Assembly (NCBI GenBank): GCA_023014485.1
Contig: JAJOZX010000197.1
Location: forward strand, 837,001 to 901,000
Direction: 5' to 3'
Length of the DNA: 64,000 bases
From: Bathynomus jamesi
Lineage: Eukaryota; Arthropoda; Malacostraca; Isopoda; Cirolanidae
Position 1 is the stretch's first letter; every line of letters begins with the position of its first letter. Shown here in pieces: positions 25,601 to 38,800 of the stretch. The position numbers were made by a program, and so were the translations under genes. Below the pieces are notes generated by a model. That model saw only the letters and a program-made list of their open reading frames with translations, ran no database searches and was not told the DNA's origin.

Positions 25601-28600
25601 TATTTATTTTATGGACAACGGCTCACAATGTTTTTTCTTTCTTTCTAAACTGATGTGGCTGGCTGTTAACCACACTGAAAAGCTTTTATTATTTATTTCA
25701 GTGTGTTTCTAGTGTAATAATTAGTTGCGTTAGTGTGCTGTACAATATTGTCGCGTTCGAATCCTTCCTTCCTCCTTCAGGACTCCTGTGCCCAAGCTCC
25801 CGCACTCTCGTATAGGTTAGTGTCGTTGTGTGTTCGTATTACTGTAAATATGAATATAGTTTTACGTGCTTTGATTTGAAATGGAAAATCTTGTATCGAA
25901 ATAGGAGCAGAAGTACAGCGGTTACTCTAGGGTTAGGGAAGGATTCCTTCGGTAATTTTGTATATATGTTATAGTCAATGTGGGAAACTACTCATTTCAC
26001 ATAATGCCTAAAAGTTTGTCAATCTCTGAAACCAGTCATTTCGTGTAATTATGTATTCCTAACCAAACTTAAGCTAACCAACCAGGTTCGTAAACTTCAG
26101 ATGAAGAAATTTGAATCATTTGATGACCTCGAAAGCATTTGGACGCCATTATACTGAGTCGACTTAAAGAATAATGTTACACTTTTATTCCTTTAATTCC
26201 AGTATTGAAATAAAAGTGTAAAAACCGCTTTTTTTCTTATTACGATTTTTCAGACGAAGTTGCATGAAGACATTTCAAACCAATGTAAAAAACTGTTTTT
26301 TTTTCCCACCCAAAAATGTTCTTACTGGTTTAGAAAAATTCAAGGTAAAATGATCACTTTGGTCAATGAAATATCCTTTGCCACTGAGATTAAGCAGTCG
26401 AGTAAAGCTGAAATTTCTTCAGCCAGGATTGATTAGAGGGCGTAGCTAATTTCATTGGGCAAATGTTGGGAAGACGTATAAGTATCAGAATACAAAAATG
26501 CCTTCGAGATCCATCTGAATGGACATTCATTGCAGTCTTTAACTTTTCTTATACGATAAACTTCAGTTTTGTATAGAAAAAGGTGATCATTAAAAGTTGA
26601 AAACATTTTCTGATTTGACACACGCATAATGTTTGTCAGTTATTGTTTCTTGGTCACCTACGTTGAACGTTCCAGAGACAAGGAGCAATCGAAGCGGAAA
26701 ATAAGTTTCCAGTGCGCCAAGATCATCGTCAGCGTGCTAAAAAAGTGTTCAAACATCGTGTGTACAGCGAATCGAAAAGTGTTTTCACGTTAATGGTTAC
26801 CATTTCAAATATTAACTTCAATTTACCCTGTGGTACGCAGAGCTGGGCAGTATTTAAATACATTTGTATTTAAATACGTATTTAAATACATTTGTGTATT
26901 TAGAACTGTATTTATAAATACATTGTTTTCCATGTATTTAAATATAGTATTTAAATACTTTAATGAGTATTTAAATACAATGTATTTAAATACTCAAAAT
27001 ATAAAAATGTAAATACTTTTACTGGTTTAATACACGTTCTGTACTAGCACAGTACGACGCGTCGACAGTGTAGTACAGCATGGTTCATGTTTCAACGTGT
27101 CAGTTCAATCAGTTGTGTGCCACTCTTAGTCGAAAGCGGTTGATTCTTTATCGTGTGCGTGTCATGGCTTCAACAAGCAAATTTGTATGTATTTAAAATG
27201 TATTTACAAATGTATTTAAATACAATTGATGTATTTTGTATTTAGTATCTAAATACATTCGTAAAATGTATTTAGTATTTAGTATTTAAATACATTTCTC
27301 CCATGTATTTAGTATTTAGTATTTAAATACATTCAATGTATTTATTGCCCAGCTCTGGTGGTACGCGATATTTGCGCTTTACTGTAACGCCACGATACGC
27401 AATTTTTAAGCTTTACTGTAACTATGTTGTACGATTTTTACGTCACCCTGTATTTTAATCAAGAGATGTGCTAAATTTTGTGTTTTTCATTTGTATAATT
27501 ATAACTAAAGTAATAACCGATTTAGCCGAGGGTGACTATAATGAAACTTTAGCACAGTACTACCGGAAATAATTAAAAGGTAAATAACACCATAATAACT
27601 GGGAAGTAGGTTAACTAAATGACGTCATAACATTTGAGTGATCTAACCTCCAGTAAACATTGTGTATTTTCGATCTAGAATTGCTTGTGGGTTTCTGGGG
27701 GCATTGTTCGTGTGGGTTCATCGTCAGTACGTCATGTTCATGCGACGAAACAAGAAAATGAAAGCTTTTCTTCAAAAAAGGTGACGTATTTTTTATACTT
27801 CCTTTTTGATCCGCGTGATAAATTTGGAAATATATTAGTATGGTACATAATTGCAGACAATACTAAATGAGGGTTTGACCCCCTCAATCATAGGGCTACA
27901 GCCCCACCGCTCCTGCAGTGGATAACAACGCCAGGCTCCTAATCCACCAGCCCAAAGCAAATTTGTAAAAAGCAACTTTAAAATTTATAACTCATAATAA
28001 TTACATAGAACATAATTGACAAACAATAATGTCTTCATATTTTTTTGGAAATACTTTATAATAATAGTAAACAGTTGTATACATTATAATTTTACATGCA
28101 GTGAAGTTGTTGTTATTTTATTAAATAGATGTCAGAAATTGTAATATAATAAATTGCGCTTTGATTCTTAACTTCACCGACCAATCGCATGTAATTATTA
28201 TTTAGAATTTTTTAATATGTTCGTTTGAAAAACAATTTGGTTTTTTTTTTTTACTTTAGAAGATATTTATGTTGGTATGTTTGAGCATTTGAACAGGAAA
28301 GTAACGTAAATGTTGTAACTGTAAACGCTTATTAGGACTTTTCTTTTTATTTAATGACGAATTGAAATTACAGGAATTACCAAAATAGCATTAAATAAAC
28401 TACTTCAGTTTACCATATATTGTGTCGTACTTTATTTGTAGTTGTTAAAGAAAATGAAATATAATTAGGTAATTAAAGGGATACTATAGAATTTTGTGCA
28501 GATGTGAACATAAATAATAATTAATTAGGAAAATTTTTCTGTTCTGTTATTTTTTGAATGACTTAAGAGTAATTGATAGTTTGAGATGAAAATGAAAAGG

Positions 28601-31600
28601 TTTATTGGCAGACTATAGTCCATATGACAAATATGGTGACAAACAAAGGTGACGTATTTTTTATACTTCCTCTTTGATCTGCGTGATAAATTTGGACTTG
28701 AGTTAGCAGCATTGAAAACTCGAAGTCATAAAACTACTTACCATGAAACAGACTCATTTAATCAGTCACAAAACTTTAGATATTCACGTAATTCATGATT
28801 CATAATTCAGACGTATGACTGACTGATCATGTCAAAACAATTGAGTCATAGATGCGCGAGTCAAACGGGTCATAAATACTGTACGAGTATAATGTATGTG
28901 AGCGACATCATTTATAGTTAGACACGTAAGTCACCCGAGTCAAAATATATGGGCGAGTTCAATTACGAGTATGGCTGTTAGTCAGCCAAGTCATATAAAT
29001 ATATATTTATCTATAGAATAAAATGTGCAGTTCTGTAGCCAGGACTTCCAAGGTGGGGGGGGGGGGGGGGAGTCGAAATTGTAGAAAGGCGGACCTTTTG
29101 GTGCAACGATCTAGTCACTGGGGGGGGGGGGGGGTAGAGTAATTTTTGTATTTCCTGTCAAAGGCGGGAACGACCCCCCCCCCCCCCCGATCCCCCTGGC
29201 TACGGGCCTGGATATACAAGTCAAGTGACTCGTATGGCACATTTTGAACCATAAATATGTATATGACTGGATCATGTATACGTATCATTTTAGTCGTAGG
29301 TGTTTGAACCAATTCATTCAAAAGTTTACTGCCTTGCCGCCATATTTTGGCTACTCTGATGAAGTAGCCAAACTTTCTTTTCTGCCTTTGGCTTTCTTCT
29401 GTTACCACACTTTATTCAGTGGTACTACCTCATCAGGGTAGCCAAATTATATTTTTGTTATATATGCGCGAGTAAAAGTTGTAAGTATATCAGTGGATTC
29501 GTATGTAAAATGATGCGCAAACTGAATTTTGTAATGTGAAAATGGTGTACAGTAATCAACCCGTTATCCGACCCTAATGGGACCTGGAGATGGTAGGATA
29601 TCCGAAAAATTCGGATACGTGTGTATGGATTGTTTTTTTAAACTAGTGTTACTGCTTATCCAACGGTTCTTTCTTGTCCTTTCTTGAGTTTTGTTAGACT
29701 TACACACTACTCTTATACTGTGTATTTTATTTTATTTTAATTTTGGTTAGAATTACAGCGTAAAAGACGTTAACCATCCGACAAGAAATGACCTGAGCAT
29801 GCGCAGACAGCGGATACAGTACCCTGGTGACCTACTCATGAACTACAAATGTCGGATAACCGTAAAAAAAAAAATCGATCTCGGCTTATATTTGAAAAGT
29901 CGGTTATCCGGAGGTCGGATAACAGGTTGTTTATTGTATATGCAACAAAACCAACAATGTGTAATCCTAGTTATTATTTATGTGGTACTGTAACAGACCC
30001 TATTTTCTTTAAATTATCCTTTCCCATATTTCCAATGGCTTATAATTAAAAAAAAAAAAATGTTTCTATTACCTCCGTGCAAGTGCCCATTATTGACGTT
30101 TCACCCAATTGCATCACTCGTACCGTAAACAGCCACATAAAGATTACCTTCCCACGGTGTCACCACTGGTGTTTTATCCTAATTTGGGTTTTTCAGCCGT
30201 CTCATCTATCCCTTCCTGGTCATCCTTGTTTATGGCACCCTGAGCTTCCCTCCTGGTTTTGGCATGCTTGTCGCAAGTGAACTTACCACTCATCACCAGG
30301 TAATTTGGCTGTTTGGTTGGTTGGTTGAGAAACGCCCTTTCCTTTAAAATGTTTTAGCACCCAAAAAATTTTTACTTGAAATATCGAGATTGTCTACAAA
30401 TTTTGGCTTCAGAAATGGTACTCGAAATTTGGAGATAAAAAATTTGAGTAAAACACGCTAGTCACTTTGAGTTATCTTGGTAAAAATTACATATTTAACA
30501 TTAACAAAAGTTATGAGGTTGAAAATAATAAATGACAAATCTAAGTTACTTTATATCTAAAATTTTGAGTAAAATGGTGTTGAAAGGTAGGATAGAATTA
30601 ATTAAAACTTCATAACGAGAATGAGGTACGAAGGGTAAAGGTTAATTAGCGAGGTTAGTTTCTGTATAAATTTGAAGTAGATCAAAAAACACTTTTGAAC
30701 ATTTATGACAGTAAAATTTTTCATTAGCGATGAGACAAATATTCTGTACCCTTTTTTTTCAAAATTTTATTTTATTTTTGATATTAGATATGGAAATTGA
30801 CTCCACGCTTTTTGGTTTGGTTTTTTTAATTTCTAACTTTGCTTTGTGAATTTTAATGCGATATTATACTTAATGTACACAATATTTGTTTTTAACAAAA
30901 TTGTTAAGACAATTTCACTTAAAAATATGTTTTAACGTACGCTTAAGGACCATTTGCTTAAAATAAAAATGCTGGACTACCAAAATAATTAACGTCTAAA
31001 TTTAATTTAACTTCACTTTAACCTAACCTAAATTGACTCGCTTTAACCTGAGTTAAATTAAGTTCCGTTATAATTTGATCATTAGAGGCAATTTTCCTTT
31101 ACAACAAATTTCACTCGTACAAAATGGTATTTACTCCGTTTTTAATGTCGTGTTATATCTCTTCAAACGAAATTTTATTATTTAGTTAATGAAAACTGTA
31201 CAAAATTATTTTGGTAATAATTAAAAATACAATTCGTTATTTACAAAAGTTGACACCATTCACTTCTCTCTGATGTCTCCATTTTGATATATTGTCCCCT
31301 CAAAAAACCTCTCTATTTAATTAAAAAAAAAATATATTAACGGAGTACCGCGCTGGAAATTATTAGGTCGAGTTTTGTTAAAAATTAACTAAATAAGTGA
31401 TGTTACTCAAACTACAGTAAATCTAACTGAGCGAATATATTGTTTGTATGTGCGTGTTGTTGTTTCCTGCTGGTGTCCAAAGTTTGTGCCTGTTAGTACA
31501 CTCTTAGGGTACTAACAGGCACAAACTTTGGACACCAGCAGGAAACAACAACACTCATATACAAACAATATATTCGCTCAGTTATGGACTATGCTAGCCC

Positions 31601-34600
31601 ATGCTGGGCACCCATTATCTCAAACACACACACAAACACCTTACAGACAATACAACAACGCACTTCGTATCATTACAGGATGCACTCAAAAACACCAATA
31701 GAACACCTGCACACAGAAACAAAAATACTGAAAGTTAGGGAACATTTAGACATGAGGGGAACACAATTCATGGCAGCAGCGACAACTAATCCACAACACC
31801 CTTGCCACTACATGTACAATCATGCACCAACACCTCGCACCATTAAGGTAACACCAGAGAGACATTATAACCAAATACTCCATTCCATACCACGCCCCAC
31901 AGACATCACACAGTACAGAAAACACATACACACACACCTAACCCGCAAAGCACTGACACGACTCGGTCCGAATACGGTCCTACGTGCGAAGCCGCCACCC
32001 ATTAACAGGTCAGAGATCAGCCTGAGCAGATCGGATCGAGTTAACTTAGCACGATTCCGATGTGGACATCACCCCAACTTACGGACATATAAACACAGAC
32101 TAGACAACTCCATAGACGACACCTGCCACCTGTGCCAGGACACACCACAAACAATTGAACACATTATGACAGACTGTACCGCTCTAGCACAACAACGAAC
32201 ACAACACAACATCACTAGTTCGCTGAACCTCTGGTCCACTCCAGAGAGGGCGATCGGTTACCTGCGTGCCGCCGGCTTGCTCGATCAGGGTGGGCTGATC
32301 GGCTAAACAACAACAACAGCAACAACAGTAAATCTAATCAAAATCTAAAATTTTGAATACCCCCCCCAAAAAATATTTACTCTGAATTGGCTTGACTTGA
32401 TGTGGACAATTTGGAAATGTTTAAAACCAAATTCATTTTGAAATAACATAATTTTTTTAGTTACGTTTTAACAAAACTGAGCATCATAATTTTGAACACA
32501 GTAGGCCTACATACTTTGTTGGTCTAAAATCCAAACGAAGTTTTGTTTCAATCAAATACTCTTTTGTGTATATACAGTATAATATCTTTGTTTAAAATTA
32601 TTTATTATTATTTTTTTAGTAATAAAAAATGAAGTAATGTAGACACGTAAGAAACTGTGTATGTAGAGTGACTATTTATAAATTTGCCTTCTAAAAGAGT
32701 TGAATATTAATTATTATGATTACGGCCTCTTTGTATGATATTTCTGTATATATACTCTGGTAATCTTTAAACTATGGTCGTACAGTAAATCTTGCTTAAC
32801 CATTTTAGTAAGAGAGATGAAGGGCTAGATAGAGAGCTAGATAGACAGAGTGAGTGAGTTAGCTACAAAGACACTAAGATCCACTCTAGGCTAGCCTAAG
32901 AAGGCAGTAGAAAAAATAGAAATAGCAGATGAAAATAAATACAGAAAACTGATACCATCCTTATACTTACATACGTGTAAAGGTTATACCCAGGGATAGT
33001 AATAATAGTAAAGTATAAAGCAGACAAGGCTCTGTCCCTCCTCCGCCAGCCATTGCTGACAGGAAATTGTCGTGAAATAAGAATTATAGGAAAGTAGGAA
33101 AAAGTATAATGAACAGAATAGCTTCAGAGTTTATTCACACCATGTGTACACTTATCTCGTGTACTCATTACGCATTCGAGGATAGTGAAAATAAAGATAG
33201 CATGAAACACTAAACTACTTAGTCTAATCATGCATTTTTGTAAGGATTTTTTTTATTACATGCAAGAAATAATCATTTCATCGCTGCGTCATTTATCTGA
33301 TGAGTGCCAAAGCAATCCTCTGAAAAACTGTCTTTCAAAACTTAATTATTTACATTGTCTTCTTTCTCTCTGGAATTAGATAAGGGAGTACTGATCCAGA
33401 GGCACCTCCGACCAGTCAGCACACCCCAATTTAAGAATTCCCACGAAACTGTACATCATGTATGTAATTTCTCCCCTTTTTTAAGAAAAGATTTATCATA
33501 CCGTAATTTATATTGCGCCCTTCACGAGGAAATTACTTGGACAAGGAAGCACGGATCCAGAGGCAACTCCAGCTGGCCAACACCTTGGCCAGCAGTACAA
33601 GACTCCCCACACATTCTCATTCCTTTTCTGTCCAACTCTCTAACGCGAGGGTTAATCGGTATTTTTAATCTTTCATTTACTCAATCGGTCAAATCTGGAA
33701 CAACCTTCCTCAATCCATCTTTCCCCCTGTCTGTGACCTCTGATCTTTCAAATGCAGCGTCTAAGCATCCCAAAAAGTCTGGATCTTGATTTCGGATCTT
33801 TTCTTCTCCTTTTATAGGTGGCGGGGGAGGAGTGTTTCAGCGGGCATTTGCCATTGGCTTCTTCCTGCATAAACAAATTAAGAATTCTTCCGACAGTGTA
33901 CATAGATTTTTTTTTTTTTTTCGTTACACACTATTTAAAACAAAAGTTCTACTCTAGCTAAGTAGCTTCACTGAAGTTGAATATATCTATTTGGAGGTTT
34001 TGACTTTCGAGAACTTCCAGTCAGGGCCCAGGAGAGGAGGGTGCATGAGTTGTCAAAGCACCAGGGTTTATTAGACCACTCTAATATCAAGATCACGCTG
34101 GAAACTCACTCTATCTAGTAAATTAATTGCTTAACCCGCAATTTTAGTGTCGCCTGCAAATTTTAGAAATCTTACTTCAAGATCGTTAATGTACATTATA
34201 AAAAGTACTGGTCCCAAAACGGACCCTTGCGGAACACCGCAATATCCTGATTCTTCTCCGTTAATTACTACCCCTTGTTTTGGACTACTTTACTAATTAT
34301 AATTTATCAGTCCAGTTAAGAATTTTGCCCCTTATTCCGTGAGCTTTTAAGTTTTTCCAGCAATCGTTCATGCGAAACTTTGTTAACCGCCTTTTAAAAA
34401 TCTAAGTATATTATATCTACCGCTCTATAGCAATCATAAATACCGACAGGGAGACAGAGAGATGTATTTTACAGCCTTTGAAGCCTCTAGCTTTGCGTGT
34501 CTTGGTGCCATATTTAAAGGAATAATTCTTTCTTGGCCAATAATTAACCTTTTTCTGCACAGAGGTCTTTTCCGAGACTGAATAAAACCGTCTGGCGTTA

Positions 34601-35765
34601 GCCAGAACAAAATCAGTAAAGTTAACACTGTGCACTAAAGGGTTCAAATCTTACGAGAAGTAAATTAAGGTAATATAATTATTTTTTGCAGTAGAATCAT
34701 CCATAACTTGCGGATTTGCTCTTAATATTAACAGTTCATATACGTAGGCAAAGTTGAAATTTTCACGTAAACAGAGCACTCATTTTTTGTGGTTGATCGT
34801 CAGCACTTGATTCCGAACTAAAATTTTATTGCTGTAGTTGTAAACCAATTTAAAATCTTATTAGATAAAGGCATAAAAGGTTGGTATGAAAGCCGCAACT
34901 GATATTGGTTTTATTGATCACCAACCGAAGGTCGAAATTATCTACCAATCTTATAATATTTTCGTCATTGTTGTCTTTATCATAAATGTGTGGGAAAATA
35001 TAGCTTGGGGAAAAAAAATTCGTCTAGAAACTTAAAATCACTAAAAAACATTAAAAAAATACTAACTGGTTATATTCTAGTTTCCTATGGATATTTTATT
35101 CTTTTCGATGACTAATAAAATTTTGAAAGCATAACCTCCAATCATTACTGACTAATAATAATTTTTAGCCATTTTAGAAATTTTGTTTCTAGGCAACTTC
35201 TCCTCACCCTCACCCCCGTACGTGAAACTGTACCATATTTTATACTTTGAAAGTTTTCATAATTTGTATAGTCAGTGCGCAAATTTTTATTTTGGAAAAT
35301 GAAGATAGGCTTCTTTTTTTTTTTTGCAATTTAACCGAATTTGTGCATATATGATAGGATTTTTTTAGCATATCCTTTGAAATAAAGTACATCAAATTGC
35401 AAAGGTATCATTCCAATTAGTGTTTAAGTGGAAGATTTGTTCAATTTGAAGTAAATGTGCAATTTCCTTTTTTCTCTTCAAGTGGACGACTTTTTCTTTT
35501 TCAATATATTTTTATTAAGTCTTTTTAATTTCTTGAATGCAACTTTTTAGGGATCAAGTTGTTTATGGCGTATTCCGAAAGCTTGATTACAATATTATAA
35601 TTGTAATGTATGAGTATGTAATCGGTATAGGTGAACGCATATTTACTTTCTAGTAAGGAATCAATGCGACTGATGATAATGAAATTAAATGAATGACAAA
35701 ATTTTGTACTCTCGTTATTCATAAACAAAATCTATATAAAATTGGTCGTTTTGATTTCTTCTGAA

Positions 35766-35812
<47 letters not shown>

Positions 35813-38800
35813 TGTGTGTGGTGTGTGTGTGTGTGAATAAGAACCTAATTCATAGACTACTAAAATTGTTTTGGACTTTTTCCAGTTTGTGTACCGTTTT
35901 TCATATAATTTATTTTTGAGAATATTTTTGTTAAAACTAACGAAAATATCACGACTTAACCTAACCAATTATCAAGGGCGTACAGTTGATCTATTATTAA
36001 TTATAACATTGTTTGTTTCTGGAATAGTATTTACTATTTACTAATAGATCAACTGTACGCTCTTGATAATTGGTTAGGTTAAGTCGTGATATTTTCGTTA
36101 GTTTTAACAAAAATATTCTCAAAAATAAATTATATGAAAAACGGTACACAAACTGGAAAAGGTCCATTGTTTTTTTTACTGTAAGAGGAACTGACGTTTT
36201 TTTCTTTAGATGGTTTTGGTACAGCTTTTTAGATTTTTTTTTCTAACAATGTAACGAGGGGTCCAATGCCAGTATTCGCCATTCTTGCTCTGCTCATTTC
36301 TTTTCATTTTTTATTCGCTTTGCCTCTTTAGCCAATTCCTTTATCCGGTGACTGTTACACTTCTGCTTCTCACGATTCTGTTCCCGCCTTTTCTGGGTCA
36401 GTTCATCGCTTCTCACCTAACTACCCATCATCAGGTCAGTAGCTGCGGTTGGGTATTTCTACTTTTCTTGCCTTCACGATGGTTTTTAACTTCATTGGTG
36501 GTCATAGCGGTCATTGTGTGTTTTTTTTTATTATCTACCAGTTGCTTTGCTGCAAGATGGATGTATAGTTTCGGAAAAAAGTTCACCTATAAACATTTTT
36601 TAAAAAGCATAAAAAAATTACTAATTGCTAATATTCTATTTTCCTTTGGTTACTTGTTAGTAATTTCGGTAATAGTAATAAAATTTCGAAAACACGGTCA
36701 TTAGTGATTAGTAAATTTTTGCGCTTTTTAGAAATTTTAATTTTTAGGCGAACTTTTTTCCGAAATTGCACAGCTATGGTAATGGCCCCCAAATGGGCAT
36801 AAAATTTATAAGAACATAATGTGCAGACAGTAGTATGAAGAATGTACTTGGGCGAGCACGCGAGGAACTGTGGAAAGAAACGTACGAAATAATAAAACTA
36901 AATATATTTATATATAATAATATAGTAAAACAGAGGAGGATAAGAAAGAAAATTAATTTTAATCTCATTTTACAATTGAACAATTTATGTACGTATTAAT
37001 ATCTCTATATTTCGTACATAGCTGGGCTACTTCTAAGACAATTTTAGTGGGTGGGTTAAAATAGCATTTTTTTGTATTTGATCACAAATAACGCAAATCA
37101 AATCAAATGTATATGTTTATTTTATATACATTTATATATACACATACATTTATATACATTTATTTTATATATTCTTAGTTTATTTTAGTTGGTAGGTGAA
37201 ATCTTTTTGTACGTGGGCCCACCCGCTAAAATTTGTCTTAGAAGTAGCTCTGATACATAGTAAATACTTTCCTGTAGATGAGCGGTTCCAAAGCTTTTTT
37301 GTCTTATGTACTTCTTGAGCTCTTTCAAGGGACTTTCTGGATTTTCGAGAGATAGACGATTTTTACTTTCTTTACGACCGTGTGACTCATGGCTGTTCGT
37401 TAATCGTATAGAAAATTAAAAGGGTTATATTTCCAAGATCTCGTCGCGTAACCCCCTAAGAAGATTCCCTAGCGTACCCCAGGTTCAGAACCACTGCTTT
37501 AGATCATTAGGAATCGTTGTACTTCGATTCAATATCGAAAATGGATACTTATTAAATGTTTAATGAAAATAAACCAAATTCATTCGCGAGAGTTTAACAT
37601 TATTTGCTCGGCAATAGAAGAAGACAATTTATTAGCGAATAAATCATGTTTTAGACATGATACGTAAGATTAGAGTGACGATAACGTACATTTTTTTTTT
37701 GGAGTGTCCTTAAGTCGCTTAAAAATTTTGAAAATAAGAAAATGTATATTAATGTATCAAAATGTTCTAATCTATAAAATATTATAGGAGAAAATTCGTT
37801 TTTTTGCTTAATTTCGTCTGACAAAATTTCATATCGTTCTTTACCGCTCCCTTAGCAGGGTTTTTATGATAAATATTAATGTTTTTGTACAATATAATAT
37901 TAACAGTAATTTTTTTGTATACTTTTTGGAAAAAAGTTCGCCTTGAAACAAATTTTTTTAAAAAGCATCACAAATTACTAATATTTTCTTCTTTGGATAT
38001 GTTATTCTCTTTTGGTGACAGAAATAAAATTTCAAAACTAAAACCCAATTAGTAATTTTTTATATATTTTAAAAATGGCAGGTTATTAGGCGAACTTTTT
38101 TCCGAACTACAAATGTTTCCTTTGGGGAATGTTGGAATGTAGAAATCATTTAATAACAAAAGGTTATTTTAAATAATAAGAAGGAATGTGTGTGTGTGTA
38201 TATATATATAGGCCTACTCTAATTTTTTTCGTGGAGTATTTGATAAACGAATATTATATACTTCATTTTTATTTTGGTGTATACCGCAGTGGTTCTCGAC
38301 CATTTTGGGTTCAAATACCACTTTTTTACCACCAATGTTTTTCTAAGAACCACCGTTGAGTAAGAACAGTGGTACAGCCTAACCAAAACTATAAGGATGG
38401 ACTACTAATATGAATTTTGTAAATATTATTACAAAAGTAGTTATCAATTAGCAAGCTGCGTATTTATAACTATCTGGGTACCACCCGAAAGAGCTCGCGT
38501 ACCATCGGTAGTATACGTACCACAGGTTGAGGATCACTGAGTCACTGTATGGTATGATATTTTCATGCAGGTTCATTACTGTTCCCCACTACTGTAATTC
38601 AGTAACTTGGTTCCCACTGTACAGTAAAACGGGATCTCCTTTTAAGACTAACATATTCAGTACATAAACCGAAGAAACGTACAAATTACAAAAGGCTTAT
38701 CGCGATGTTTAATTATTGTTTATGGAATAGGGTACAGAGTGCTGCTACACATGAAAACCCATTTTTGAGTGGGACAAAAATGTGATAAGACCGTAAATTA

